From: Chlorobiota bacterium
GTDB taxonomy: Bacteria; Bacteroidota; Bacteroidia; Flavobacteriales; Flavobacteriaceae
Assembly (NCBI GenBank): GCA_013153605.1
Contig: JAADED010000020.1
Span: 1-38,002, forward strand
Direction: 5' to 3'
DNA: 38,002 nt
Part shown: positions 30,223 through 38,002 of the stretch, one piece after another
Layout of the letters: each line of letters opens with the position of its first letter
Position numbering within the stretch: position 1 is the stretch's first letter
The notes under the pieces: model-generated
What the model was told of the DNA's origin: nothing
The model's database searches: none
Seen by the model: only the letters and a program-made list of their open reading frames with translations
Program-made: the position numbers and the translations under genes

Positions 30223-33200
30223 ATGCGTTGGTGTGGCAAATGGGAGATGACGAGAGGCTTTCGCGCCGCGGGGGCGTGGTTGCTCGCCTGGGCTTTTGTG
30301 CTGTCGGCCTCGGCCCAAATCGAACGCTCCTACCGGTTGGAGTGGACATTGCCCGCCCGCATTCCGCCGGCCTCCGAATTGTCCAAGCTGTCGCTCTTCT
30401 CCCCCGCCCATTACGACAAAACGGGGCGGCGCATCGTATTCTACGACCGTGTTCCCGGCGTCTCGGCCGACGGGGGCCAAGCGGAAATCCATGACATTCG
30501 CTACTCCCCCTTTCCCGCCGATTGGGCCCAGGCATTGGACCTTCCGCGCGATACCGCTTTTGTACCCCGGATTTTCACCCTCAAAGGCCGCGACAAAATC
30601 TCGGCCGTCATTCGCGTCAATGCGGTGATTTTTCGGAAGGGCCGGTGGTACAAGTTGGATGCCTTCAAGCTCCGCTTTACGCCCGGCCGGGAGGCTGCCC
30701 GTTCCGTCGGAAGGGTCTCGGTGTCGTCCGGACCGCTGTCCGAAGGCGAGTGGTACCGGTTCGAAGTGGACCGGAGCGGTATTTACAAAATCGACAAAGC
30801 CTTCCTGGAACGCTTGGGTATTAATCCCGCATCCGTCGATCCGCGCCGCATACGCATTTTCGGCTGGGGCGGACGTATGCTCCCCCTGGAAGTGGATCCC
30901 GCCAATCCCGTGCGCTTGCCCGAAGTGGCGGTGCGCGCCTACGGCGAGAACGACGGCTCCTTCGACGACGGCGATTTTATTCTCTTTTACGGGGTGGGCA
31001 AAGACCGGTGGAATCCCGAATACGGCACCCACAACAACCTGTATTCCGAACATGCCTACTACTACCTGAACATCGGATCGCTCCGGGGCAAGCGCATGAC
31101 GCCCTACGTTCCTCCGGCCGGCACGGCCCGCACCGAATACGACAATTACATCGTTCGCCGCTATCGCGAAATCGACCATTTGAATATTTTTCAACTGGGT
31201 CGCGATTGGTACGAAGAAGATTTCAACCGCAAAGGCGGGACCCTGGAATTTACGCTGGAATTTCCCGACATCAATCCAGCCCTTCCGGTGCGCTACGGAA
31301 TAAAAGCCTTGTCGGACAATTACACCAACAGCCGTCTGGAAGTGTACGTGAACGGACGCCCGGTTACAAACATCCTCATTTACGGGACCGGCGGCTACAG
31401 GCCCGCCACCATGGTATATCGAACCGGCACTTTGACGTTGGACCGCCCTCGTGCCGACGTCCGCCTGGTATATCATGACAACGGCTATCCCGCCGCCCGC
31501 ATCCATTTGGATTACCTGTGGCTGGAAGCCTATGTTCCTTTGGAAGTAAACGGCCGCAATTTCGAATTCGCTCATCCGGGGCAAACGGGGCAATCGGAAC
31601 CGGTGATTTACCGCTTGCAAAACGCATCGGCACTGGATGAAATTTGGGACATCACCGACCCTTTCGACGCCGATTATTATGTATCGCCCGGAGGAAACGC
31701 GGTTGAACTCAAAGCCGCCCCCGGCGCCCGCCGCTACCATACGGTATGCCTGAGCGGAGAATTCCTTACGCCCTCCGTTCCCGAACATCCTCGGGTGGAC
31801 AATCAAAATTTGTCATGGGAAATGTTTTATCCCGACGGATCGGCCCGCATCAACCCCGCTTCGATTGTGATCGCCCCTTCGGATTTCGAAGCTCAAGCTC
31901 GCCGGCTGGTGGAAATTCACCGACAAAGGGGGTTGGAAGCCGTGTATGCACCGTTGGAAAAAATTTATTTGGAATTCGGCAACGGCATGCAAGACATCGC
32001 CGCCATACGTAATTTTCTTTATTACGTATATACCAACGCTTCGTCGCCGGCCCGGCGGTTGAAATACGTGACCTTGCTGGGTGATACGTCTTGGGATTTT
32101 ATGCGCAAACAATATCCCGATCTGGAAGAAAATATAAACATCATCCCTTCATACCAAAGCTCCGAAAGCATCAGCCTGTCGAGCTCGTTCGTCACCGACG
32201 ACTTTTTTGCATGTATGGACCCCGGCGAAGGAGTGATGGACCTTTATACCAGCGTGCCCGATTTTGCGGTGGGACGCCTTCCGGCCTCCACCCCCGCCCA
32301 GGCGGATATTCTCACCGACAAATTCGTCCGCTACGACGACCCCGCCACTTACGGACCATGGCACAACACCGTGACTTTGGTGGCCGACGATGCGGACGGC
32401 CCCGACCGGCTATGGGAAAAAGCGTTCATCGAGTCCGTGATGGACATCGCCGCCAAGCTCCAAACCTATCACCCTTTTATCAACCCCGAAAAAATTTATC
32501 TCGACGCTTACGAACAGGTGATCACCGCGGGCGGCCCCCGCTATCCCGGAGCACGGCGCGATTTGCTCAACGCTTTTGAAACGGGCACCCTCATTGTAGG
32601 CTTTATCGGTCACGGCAACGAATACAGTTGGACCCACGAGCGGATTTTAAACATTCCCGAAATCCGGTCGCTTCGCAACCGCGACAAACTACCCCTGGTC
32701 ACCACGCTCACATGCGAGTTCGGCCGATTCGATAATCCCGTCCTCTATTCGGGAGCCGAAGAGTTCGTGCTCAACCCTTCGGGAGGCGCTTTGGAATTGA
32801 TTACCACCGTCCGGGAAGTCAATGCCTACAACGCCATCACCTCCAACAACCGGTTGTACGACTACCTGTTGGGTACCGAAGGCCCTTCCTTTTCGCGCTT
32901 CCGCACGCCCGGCGAAGCCCTGTGGGCCATCAAACAGGATTTGGTATCCATTCATTACAAATTGGCCTTATTGGGCGACCCGGCGGTCCCCCTACATTTC
33001 GCGCAACCGCAAATTCGCATCACCGCCGTTCAAGGCGCCCGGGGCGACACCTTGCGGGGCCTCCAACACATCCGCATCGAAGGAGAAGTAACCGACGGAT
33101 CCTCCGTCCTCACCGATTTTAACGGCACCGTATATCCCCTCATTTTCGACAAGGAAATCACCCTCCGCACGCGAAACAACGACCGCGTGGACGGTCAGGA

Positions 33201-34068
33201 ATATACCTTCAAGGTATTGGGGCCGCCCATTTTCCGGGGTCGGGCTACGGTTAACAACGGAAGGTTCGCTTTCGAATTCGTGGTCCCCAAAGATATCAAT
33301 CCCCGCTTCGGACGGGCCAAAATCGATTTTTACGGCGCCGACGGCCGCCGCATTCGCCAAGGGGTGGATACCTCTTACACCGTGGGAGGAATCGACACTT
33401 CGGTGCCGCCGGACGAAACACCGCCCCGCATCGAGCTGTTTATGAACGACTATCGATTTGCCGACGGAGGCATCACCGGACCCGACCCGTTCCTTCTGGT
33501 CAACCTTTACGATGAAAACGGCATCAACACCGTGGGCGGAGTGGGACACGATATCACGGCCGTGCTCGACGGACGGGCCGACCGAACCTTTATTTTGAAC
33601 GAATATTACATCGCCGACGAAAATACATACAAGAGCGGCAAAATCAAATTCAAACTTTACGGTCTCGAGCCCGGAGAACATGTGATTAAAGTGCGGGCAT
33701 GGGATACGCACAACAATCCGGCGGAAAAAGAATTGCGCTTTCGGGTGGTGGAAAAAACGGACTTCGAAATCACCCGTGTGCTCAACTACCCCAATCCCTT
33801 CATCAGCCGCACGGAATTTTGGTTTTCCCATAACCGCCCCTTCGAACCGCTGGAGGTGCAAGTGGAAGTGTACGCCCTCTCGGGCGAATTGGTATGGATG
33901 CATTCTCGTCAAATCCAAACCGACGGCTATACTTCGCGCGATATCGTGTGGGACGGTCGCGACCTGTACGGCCGCCCGATCGGAAAAGGGGTGTATATTT
34001 ACCGCATCACCGTGCGCACCACCGACGGAAAGACGGCCGAACGCTGGGAAAAATTGGTGAAATTGTAA
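30223..34068 (+). CDS. porU: Type IX secretion system sortase PorU
   Basis: 1281-residue C25 (gingipain-type) cysteine peptidase at the outer membrane that removes the C-terminal sorting domain of T9SS cargo and attaches it to lipopolysaccharide. The signal peptide (about 1-32, ending SASAQ) can start at ATG 30223 or 30247. After N-terminal beta-rich domains, the C25 domain spans roughly 525-905, with catalytic His797 in GFIGHGNEYSWTHE and Cys831 in TTLTCEFGRFDNP. Ig-like domains follow, with a FlgD-like end (NYPNPFISRTEFWFSH and GRPIGKGVYIYRITV). Length is right for full PorU. Unusually for Flavobacteriia, porV does not follow; a TPR gene does. The nuclease at 17415 is a likely client. Confidence 0.93.
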   Translation: MRWCGKWEMTRGFRAAGAWLLAWAFVLSASAQIERSYRLEWTLPARIPPASELSKLSLFSPAHYDKTGRRIVFYDRVPGVSADGGQAEIHDIRYSPFPADWAQALDLPRDTAFVPRIFTLKGRDKISAVIRVNAVIFRKGRWYKLDAFKLRFTPGREAARSVGRVSVSSGPLSEGEWYRFEVDRSGIYKIDKAFLERLGINPASVDPRRIRIFGWGGRMLPLEVDPANPVRLPEVAVRAYGENDGSFDDGDFILFYGVGKDRWNPEYGTHNNLYSEHAYYYLNIGSLRGKRMTPYVPPAGTARTEYDNYIVRRYREIDHLNIFQLGRDWYEEDFNRKGGTLEFTLEFPDINPALPVRYGIKALSDNYTNSRLEVYVNGRPVTNILIYGTGGYRPATMVYRTGTLTLDRPRADVRLVYHDNGYPAARIHLDYLWLEAYVPLEVNGRNFEFAHPGQTGQSEPVIYRLQNASALDEIWDITDPFDADYYVSPGGNAVELKAAPGARRYHTVCLSGEFLTPSVPEHPRVDNQNLSWEMFYPDGSARINPASIVIAPSDFEAQARRLVEIHRQRGLEAVYAPLEKIYLEFGNGMQDIAAIRNFLYYVYTNASSPARRLKYVTLLGDTSWDFMRKQYPDLEENINIIPSYQSSESISLSSSFVTDDFFACMDPGEGVMDLYTSVPDFAVGRLPASTPAQADILTDKFVRYDDPATYGPWHNTVTLVADDADGPDRLWEKAFIESVMDIAAKLQTYHPFINPEKIYLDAYEQVITAGGPRYPGARRDLLNAFETGTLIVGFIGHGNEYSWTHERILNIPEIRSLRNRDKLPLVTTLTCEFGRFDNPVLYSGAEEFVLNPSGGALELITTVREVNAYNAITSNNRLYDYLLGTEGPSFSRFRTPGEALWAIKQDLVSIHYKLALLGDPAVPLHFAQPQIRITAVQGARGDTLRGLQHIRIEGEVTDGSSVLTDFNGTVYPLIFDKEITLRTRNNDRVDGQEYTFKVLGPPIFRGRATVNNGRFAFEFVVPKDINPRFGRAKIDFYGADGRRIRQGVDTSYTVGGIDTSVPPDETPPRIELFMNDYRFADGGITGPDPFLLVNLYDENGINTVGGVGHDITAVLDGRADRTFILNEYYIADENTYKSGKIKFKLYGLEPGEHVIKVRAWDTHNNPAEKELRFRVVEKTDFEITRVLNYPNPFISRTEFWFSHNRPFEPLEVQVEVYALSGELVWMHSRQIQTDGYTSRDIVWDGRDLYGRPIGKGVYIYRITVRTTDGKTAERWEKLVKL

Positions 34069-34080
34069 ATTTGACACGGC

Positions 34081-35343
34081 ATGCACGACAAATTATTGGA
34101 AAAATTTCATACCTACTGGCTGAATCCCCAAAGCGAAGAATCCGCCCGCATCCGATTTTCCAAAGACGAAATCCATAAATTGCTCCGCCATTTCTCCCAG
34201 GCGGTAGCCGACGATCAATATTACAAAACCTTAAAATTGGCCTTGCGCCTTTACCCGGAAGAGGAAGATTTTAAAATCCGAACGGTGGATTTTCTCCTCC
34301 GAACGGGGAAAGAGGAAAAAGCCCGGCAGACCATGCGCAGGTGGGGATTGGAACAATCCGATTCGCCGGCGGCCCGTTTTCTCCAAGCCAAAATCCACAA
34401 CCGCCGTCACCGAGCCGACCGGGCCCTGGCTATATTAAAGGAATTGGAACCCGTTTATCCCCGCAAACAGGAATTGTATGCCGAAACCGCCCTTGCCCTT
34501 TACCGCCTTCGCCAATGGGAAGGGGCTTTCCGATATTACGAAAAATTCATACGGGCCAAAATCGGGGAGCTCAAGCATTTGCATCCCGTCAAAAAGCGTA
34601 TGTCCCTGGTATCGGATTTGGAAAAACTCATGCGCTATGCCGTGCGCATACTTCCGCCGGCGGGCCGGATTGCCCTGATGGAAAAATTGATTCTCCTGGA
34701 CGAATCCAATCCCGATCTGTGGCTGGCTCTTGCCGACGTGTATCGTACCCACGGACGCATGCAACAAGCATTACGCGCATGCCAACAAGCCCAATTATTG
34801 GACCCCGGATACCTGGCCGCCTACTACAAAAAAGCGGAAATCCTGGAAAGCTCCCTCTCGCCTCTCCATAAAACCGAAGCCATCAAAGAATATCTCAAGT
34901 CGCTTCAATTGGCGCCTTCGGCTTATGTCAATTATAAAATCGCGGGCATCTTTAGGCGGCTTCAACACCCCGAATTGGCCGAAGTGTATTATGAAAATGC
35001 TTTGTACGAAGATCCGGTATACGTCCCCGCATGGATGGACTTGATCCTTACCTTGGAAATGAGCGGCCAAGGGCGCAAAGCGGAACAAAAAATCAAAGAG
35101 GCTCTCGAACGGGTCAACAGCAAACGCCTCTACGAACTGGCGGGCGATATCTATGCCTTGCACGGCAAACTCCGCGAAGCTTTGGAAGCCTACCTCCATG
35201 CCAGCGGAATCGAACCGCCGTCCAGAATTCGCACGAAAATCGCCATGCTTCGGAAAGCCATGGAAAACCCGGAAGAAGGAATGGAAGCTCTGTATCCCTT
35301 ATATCGAATGATTCATGCGCAAAGGAACGAAATCAAAAATTAA
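34081..35343 (+). CDS. Cytosolic tetratricopeptide-repeat protein
   Basis: 420 residues, no signal peptide. Helical throughout, with TPR-like pairs such as PDLWLALADVYRTHGRMQQALRACQQAQLLDP (about 218-249), AYYKKAEIL and ALYEDPVYVPAWMDLILTLEM. No catalytic domain is visible, so it is presumably a protein-interaction scaffold. It lies 12 bases after porU and overlaps the DUF368 gene by 29 bases, so it probably belongs to one operon with DUF368 and aroE. I recall a similar TPR-DUF368-aroE order in other Flavobacteriia. Confidence 0.85.
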   Translation: MHDKLLEKFHTYWLNPQSEESARIRFSKDEIHKLLRHFSQAVADDQYYKTLKLALRLYPEEEDFKIRTVDFLLRTGKEEKARQTMRRWGLEQSDSPAARFLQAKIHNRRHRADRALAILKELEPVYPRKQELYAETALALYRLRQWEGAFRYYEKFIRAKIGELKHLHPVKKRMSLVSDLEKLMRYAVRILPPAGRIALMEKLILLDESNPDLWLALADVYRTHGRMQQALRACQQAQLLDPGYLAAYYKKAEILESSLSPLHKTEAIKEYLKSLQLAPSAYVNYKIAGIFRRLQHPELAEVYYENALYEDPVYVPAWMDLILTLEMSGQGRKAEQKIKEALERVNSKRLYELAGDIYALHGKLREALEAYLHASGIEPPSRIRTKIAMLRKAMENPEEGMEALYPLYRMIHAQRNEIKN

Positions 35344-36241
35344 ATTCGAATGGCCCGTATATTGGCGCGGCCTTTTGATGGGTACCGCCGATTTGATTCC
35401 CGGCGTGTCGGGAGGAACCATGGCCCTGATCACGGGTATTTACGAACGCCTCCTCCGCGCGTTGAGCGCCTTTAACCGCAAGGCCTTGCGCTTGCTGTCC
35501 CGTCGGGAAATCGGCCGGTTGTGGGACCATGTGGACGGCAATTTTCTCCTATCCCTTTTCGCGGGCATTCTCACCGCGGTATTTCTTTTGTCCAAACTCA
35601 TCCACTATCTTTTGTCAACCTATCCCGTGGCGGTATGGTCTTTCTTTGCCGGATTGATATTGGCCAGCGCTTTTATGATTTTGGGGCAAACGGAACGGAA
35701 AAATACGGGTACGTGGGCGGCCTTGGCGGCGGGCGTCATGCTGGCCTGGTGGATCACGGGGCGCCTTCCGGCCGGCGGGTCTTCATCGTGGGTGTATATT
35801 TTTATTTCAGGCGCGGCGGCCAGCATGGCCATGATATTGCCCGGTATTTCGGGAAGTTACATCCTGGTGATCCTGGGTAGTTACCTTCTCATCCTCGAAG
35901 CGGTACATCGCCTTCAATGGGGACGCCTCCTCGTATTTACGGCGGGCGTGGCGGTGGGACTGGTAATGTTTTCGGGTTTTCTCAAATGGTTGTTCGAAAA
36001 ATACCGGGATTATACCCTCGCATTGATGAGCGGATTTTTACTCGGTTCCCTCCGCCAGCTGTGGCCTTGGAAAATCACCGAATACCTGACGACCAACGGC
36101 AAACAAATACCCGTACGCATCCGCTACGTATGGCCGGACGCATATCCGGGCGATCCCCATACGGGATGGGCGATTGCCATGTTTTTGACGGGAATTCTAG
36201 TCATTATCCTATTTGAAAAAATGCGTCGCCGCCATGGGTGA
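35315..36241 (+). CDS. DUF368 polyprenyl-phosphate transporter
   Basis: 308-residue membrane protein with about eight hydrophobic helices. DUF368 signatures occur twice as an internal repeat: GTADLIPGVSGGTMALITGIYERLL (near 20-45) and MILPGISGSYILVILGSYLLIL (near 170-190). DUF368 proteins (PopT) have been linked experimentally in other bacteria to recycling the lipid carrier undecaprenyl phosphate across the membrane. That would fit here with envelope assembly, but the specific function is inferred. Its start overlaps the TPR gene and its end overlaps aroE. Confidence 0.9.
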   Translation: MRKGTKSKIKFEWPVYWRGLLMGTADLIPGVSGGTMALITGIYERLLRALSAFNRKALRLLSRREIGRLWDHVDGNFLLSLFAGILTAVFLLSKLIHYLLSTYPVAVWSFFAGLILASAFMILGQTERKNTGTWAALAAGVMLAWWITGRLPAGGSSSWVYIFISGAAASMAMILPGISGSYILVILGSYLLILEAVHRLQWGRLLVFTAGVAVGLVMFSGFLKWLFEKYRDYTLALMSGFLLGSLRQLWPWKITEYLTTNGKQIPVRIRYVWPDAYPGDPHTGWAIAMFLTGILVIILFEKMRRRHG

Positions 36242-36971
36242 GCTCTACGGGTTGGTAGGCAAACAAATCGATTATTCGCGATCGCCCGAACTTTTCGGGG
36301 AATTTTTCCGCCTCTCGGGCACGGATGCCCGGTACGAATTGTTCGATTTGCAAGACATAAGCGAACTGACACGCATCCTCACTCTCCCCGATCTCAAAGG
36401 TTTTAACGTCACCATCCCCTACAAACGGGCGGTCATTCCTTTTTTGGACCGGTTGGACGAGAGCGCACGCGCCTTGGGAGTGGTCAATACCGTCAAAATC
36501 GAAAAGGACGGTACCCGCACGGGTTACAATACCGACATCCACGGCTTCATGCACCTGTGGAAACTGGTGGTTCCGACCGGCACGGGCCCGGCCTTGATCT
36601 TGGGCAACGGCGCCACCGCCCGCACCGTTCGCCATGTATTGGACAACCTCGGCATCGCTCACCGCACCGTGAGCCGACATCCCGCTCCGGGCATGCTCTC
36701 TTATGATGAACTCACGCCCGAAATCCTTCGACAATATCCGGTAATCGTCCATACCACCCCTTTGGGGAACGCCAACCACCCCGGACAAAAACCCGCCCTA
36801 CCCTACGAAGGATTGGATGCGGGCCATTATCTGATCGATTTGAATTATGCACCGCCCGTGACTCCGTTTCTGGAAGAAGGCCTCCGACGGGGAGCCGTGG
36901 CGGCGAACGGATGGGCCATGCTCAAAGCCCAGGCCCGGCGGGCATTCGAAATTTGGACCGGTCGGAAGTAA
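36234..36971 (+). CDS. aroE: Shikimate dehydrogenase
   Basis: 245-residue cytosolic NADP-dependent enzyme reducing 3-dehydroshikimate to shikimate in aromatic amino-acid synthesis. ATG 36234 is chosen (MGELYGLVGKQIDYSRSP); an upstream in-frame start at 36213 lies deeper in DUF368. Shikimate-binding serines are in SRSP (15-18), catalytic Lys64 is in FNVTIPYKRAV, and Asn99 and Asp101 are in GYNTDIHGF. The nucleotide loop is GNGATA (124-129), slightly different from the usual GAGGA. Slightly short for AroE, typical of Bacteroidota. Last gene of the porU-TPR-DUF368-aroE run. Confidence 0.93.
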   Translation: MGELYGLVGKQIDYSRSPELFGEFFRLSGTDARYELFDLQDISELTRILTLPDLKGFNVTIPYKRAVIPFLDRLDESARALGVVNTVKIEKDGTRTGYNTDIHGFMHLWKLVVPTGTGPALILGNGATARTVRHVLDNLGIAHRTVSRHPAPGMLSYDELTPEILRQYPVIVHTTPLGNANHPGQKPALPYEGLDAGHYLIDLNYAPPVTPFLEEGLRRGAVAANGWAMLKAQARRAFEIWTGRK

Positions 36972-36974
36972 CAA

Positions 36975-37005
36975 TTAAAAAAGGAGCCGCCTTCCCGGCG
37001 ACTCC
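36975..37005 (-). terminator. Terminator of the UPF0173 hydrolase gene
   Basis: On the minus strand a hairpin (37005 to 36983; two four-pair stems separated by one mismatch, loop TTCCC region) is followed by TTTTTT at 36982-36977. It lies 24 bases beyond the gene's stop at 37029. Placed between convergent genes, it may also slow aroE transcription, but only the minus direction has a T run. Confidence 0.75.
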
Positions 37006-37028
37006 CCCAAACGCGGTCCACGGGAAGA

Positions 37029-37736
37029 TTAGTCTTCGTCTTCTTCCCAAAGTTTAAAGGTATATACCGCTCCGATTTCGGGAAGGATAAAATCCAATCC
37101 CGCCCGCTCGAAGGCGGCTTTTACTTTTTCATGGTCGATTTTAATCAGGTCGAAAGTATCGAAATGATAGCCCATGACCAGATCCACTTCCAAATAGTCG
37201 GCGGCGATGATGGCGCTCTCGTAGCCCATGGTGAAATTATCTCCGATGGGAAGGACCGCCAAATCGAGCTCCGTCATTTCGGGAATCACTTCCATATCCA
37301 CGGTCAAGGCGGTGTCGCCGGCAATGTAAATGTTGCCTTCGGGTGTTTCGAGCACGAATCCGCCCGGCTGACCTCCGTACCGACCGTCGGGGAAGGAACT
37401 GGTATGCACGGCGTTCACATAAGTGAGGCGTCCGAAGTCGAACATCCAACTACCGCCGTGGTTCATGGGATGGTATTTGTAGCCTTTGCTTCCGTAATAG
37501 GAGGCTATTTCGAAATTGGACACGATCACGGCGCCGGGGTTGTTGTCCGCGATGCGTTCCACGTCCAGGATGTGGTCCTGATGGGCATGGGTGATCAGAA
37601 TATAATCGGCCGGTATGGCGTCCACGTCGATTTTTCCCTGTGCCAGGGGGTTGCCCGTGATGAAAGGATCCACCACGATGCGCGAATTGCCCGTTTCGAT
37701 GAGTAAGGATGCATGACCTAAGTAAGTGATTTTCAT
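37029..37736 (-). CDS. UPF0173 metal-dependent hydrolase (MBL fold)
   Basis: 235 residues of the metallo-beta-lactamase superfamily. The zinc motif HAHQDH is at 50-55, with the other ligands in the usual places: His around MNHGG or AVHTSSF, Asp in AGDTALTVDME, and His near MGYHFDTF. No signal peptide, so cytosolic. The N terminus MKITYLGHASLLIE is the family's normal start. The physiological substrate of UPF0173 proteins is not established. The C-terminal tail is acidic (WEEDED). It has its own promoter candidate and terminator. Confidence 0.93.
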   Translation of the reverse strand: MKITYLGHASLLIETGNSRIVVDPFITGNPLAQGKIDVDAIPADYILITHAHQDHILDVERIADNNPGAVIVSNFEIASYYGSKGYKYHPMNHGGSWMFDFGRLTYVNAVHTSSFPDGRYGGQPGGFVLETPEGNIYIAGDTALTVDMEVIPEMTELDLAVLPIGDNFTMGYESAIIAADYLEVDLVMGYHFDTFDLIKIDHEKVKAAFERAGLDFILPEIGAVYTFKLWEEDED

Positions 37737-37755
37737 AATGCCGGTTTTTGTTGCA

Positions 37756-37787
37756 TCAATATACGGATTTTCCGCTCCTTATCCAAA
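37756..37787 (-). promoter_or_regulatory. Possible promoter of the UPF0173 gene
   Basis: Reading the minus strand, TTTG (37787-37784) is followed after 20 bases by TATATTGA (37763-37756), in the right spacing for a -33/-7 pair. The -7 box matches TAnnTTTG only partly. The start codon is 20 bases downstream. Confidence 0.35.
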
Positions 37788-37836
37788 TAGATGCGTGAGG
37801 ATTGAGATAGAAATTATGGTTTCCATTAGTGTAAGA

Positions 37837-37859
37837 CCCGTTTGGCTCATCCGGACGGG
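37837..37859. repeat. Hairpin in the 3-prime tail
   Basis: CCCGTTTGG and CCGGACGGG form a nine-pair stem (two G-U pairs in RNA) around a five-base loop. No T run follows in either direction, so it is probably a dispersed palindrome rather than a terminator. Confidence 0.4.
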
Positions 37860-37911
37860 TTGGAACACCCCTTACTTGTCATCTTCTTTCTGTTTTTCGG
37901 ATGTTTGTGGC

Positions 37912-37940
37912 TGTCATTCCGAACGCATGTGAGGAATCTC
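37912..37940 (+). repeat. Dispersed-repeat-like sequence starting TGTCATTCCGAACG
   Basis: TGTCATTCCGAACG followed by GTGAGGAATCTC resembles a widespread intergenic repeat I recall from many bacterial genomes, in which CATTCCGAACG is joined to GTGAGGAATCT. It sits next to the heptamer array at 37953-37980 in non-coding DNA. Confidence 0.4.
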
Positions 37941-37952
37941 AAAGAAAAAGCT

Positions 37953-37980
37953 TTTAGCCGTTAGCCCTTCGCCATTAGCT
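37953..37980 (+). repeat. Heptamer array, consensus NTTAGCC
   Basis: Four head-to-tail heptamers: TTTAGCC, GTTAGCC, CTTCGCC, ATTAGCT. A related stretch (GGCCGTTAGCTTTT) occurs at 230-243 in the 5-prime island. The array lies 22 bases from the window end, so what it flanks is not visible. Arrays of this style may be a second class of the same element family as the hexamer arrays. Confidence 0.55.
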
Positions 37981-38002
37981 TACTACCGTTTTTATTATAG
38001 TA

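Noticed and set aside
30139-31806. 555-codon minus-strand open frame opposite porU
   Set aside because: porU is clearly coded on the plus strand with signal peptide and catalytic motifs; the opposite frame has no family pattern.
1-38002. tRNA, rRNA, riboswitch, defence system or prophage
   Set aside because: I looked for these and saw no cloverleaf, rRNA-like sequence, known riboswitch pattern, integrase, nuclease-helicase or toxin-antitoxin pair that I could support by eye; a covariance-model search would be decisive for small RNAs.

Overview
The window looks like a compact, moderately GC-rich Bacteroidota chromosome segment, most like Flavobacteriia/Flavobacteriales. Three things support this: a parA-parB-DUF5683-lepB-wbqC block next to convergent DUF4271-hemD; type IX secretion (T9SS) parts (the sortase PorU, a PorV/PorQ-family barrel, and an exported nuclease with a T9SS sorting tail); and repeated matches to the Bacteroidetes -7 promoter element TAnnTTTG just upstream of genes. 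I see no rRNA, tRNA, CRISPR array, integrase or transposase. Gene packing is very tight, with many ATGA overlaps and two touching or overlapping convergent stop pairs.

Layout. 1-891 is a non-coding island full of repeats: four arrays of a degenerate hexamer (ACNTTN or its complement), several strong palindromes and a REP-like inverted repeat. 892-3515: PorV/PorQ-like barrel and apolipoprotein N-acyltransferase. 3599-8014: parA, parB, DUF5683, signal peptidase I and WbqC; dapB, which I recall as usual between DUF5683 and lepB, is absent. 8011-9443 (minus): DUF4271 and uroporphyrinogen-III synthase. 9573-10916: gdhA and a clear terminator. 10970-13345 (minus): RluD-type pseudouridine synthase, PASTA protein, DUF2905 and a small membrane protein. 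13445-16582: acyltransferase, then a four-helix-bundle (IVP/S23-like) gene bracketed by inverted hexamer arrays, then FAH-family hydrolase and cinA. 16742-25165: LOG-family protein, secreted nuclease, an M1-like pseudo-peptidase/barrel protein and a large TPR-DUF3857-transglutaminase protein. 25166-29633 (minus): pepD, a three-gene DUF1858/DUF2249 plus heme-copper-oxidase-like membrane protein operon, and a small anchored protein. 29832-36971: a small unknown gene, porU, a TPR protein, a DUF368 lipid-carrier transporter and aroE. 37029-37736 (minus): UPF0173 hydrolase, then a short repeat-bearing tail.

Most genes serve the envelope (lipoprotein acylation, signal peptide removal, T9SS, lipid carrier recycling, PASTA), chromosome partition and central metabolism. 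The most unusual signal is the recurrent hexamer-array element. One copy flanks a four-helix-bundle gene as terminal inverted repeats between two housekeeping genes. Arrays with the same convergent geometry occur in the gene-free island at the window start, and a related heptamer array lies at the window end. This looks like an undescribed small repeat/cargo element.
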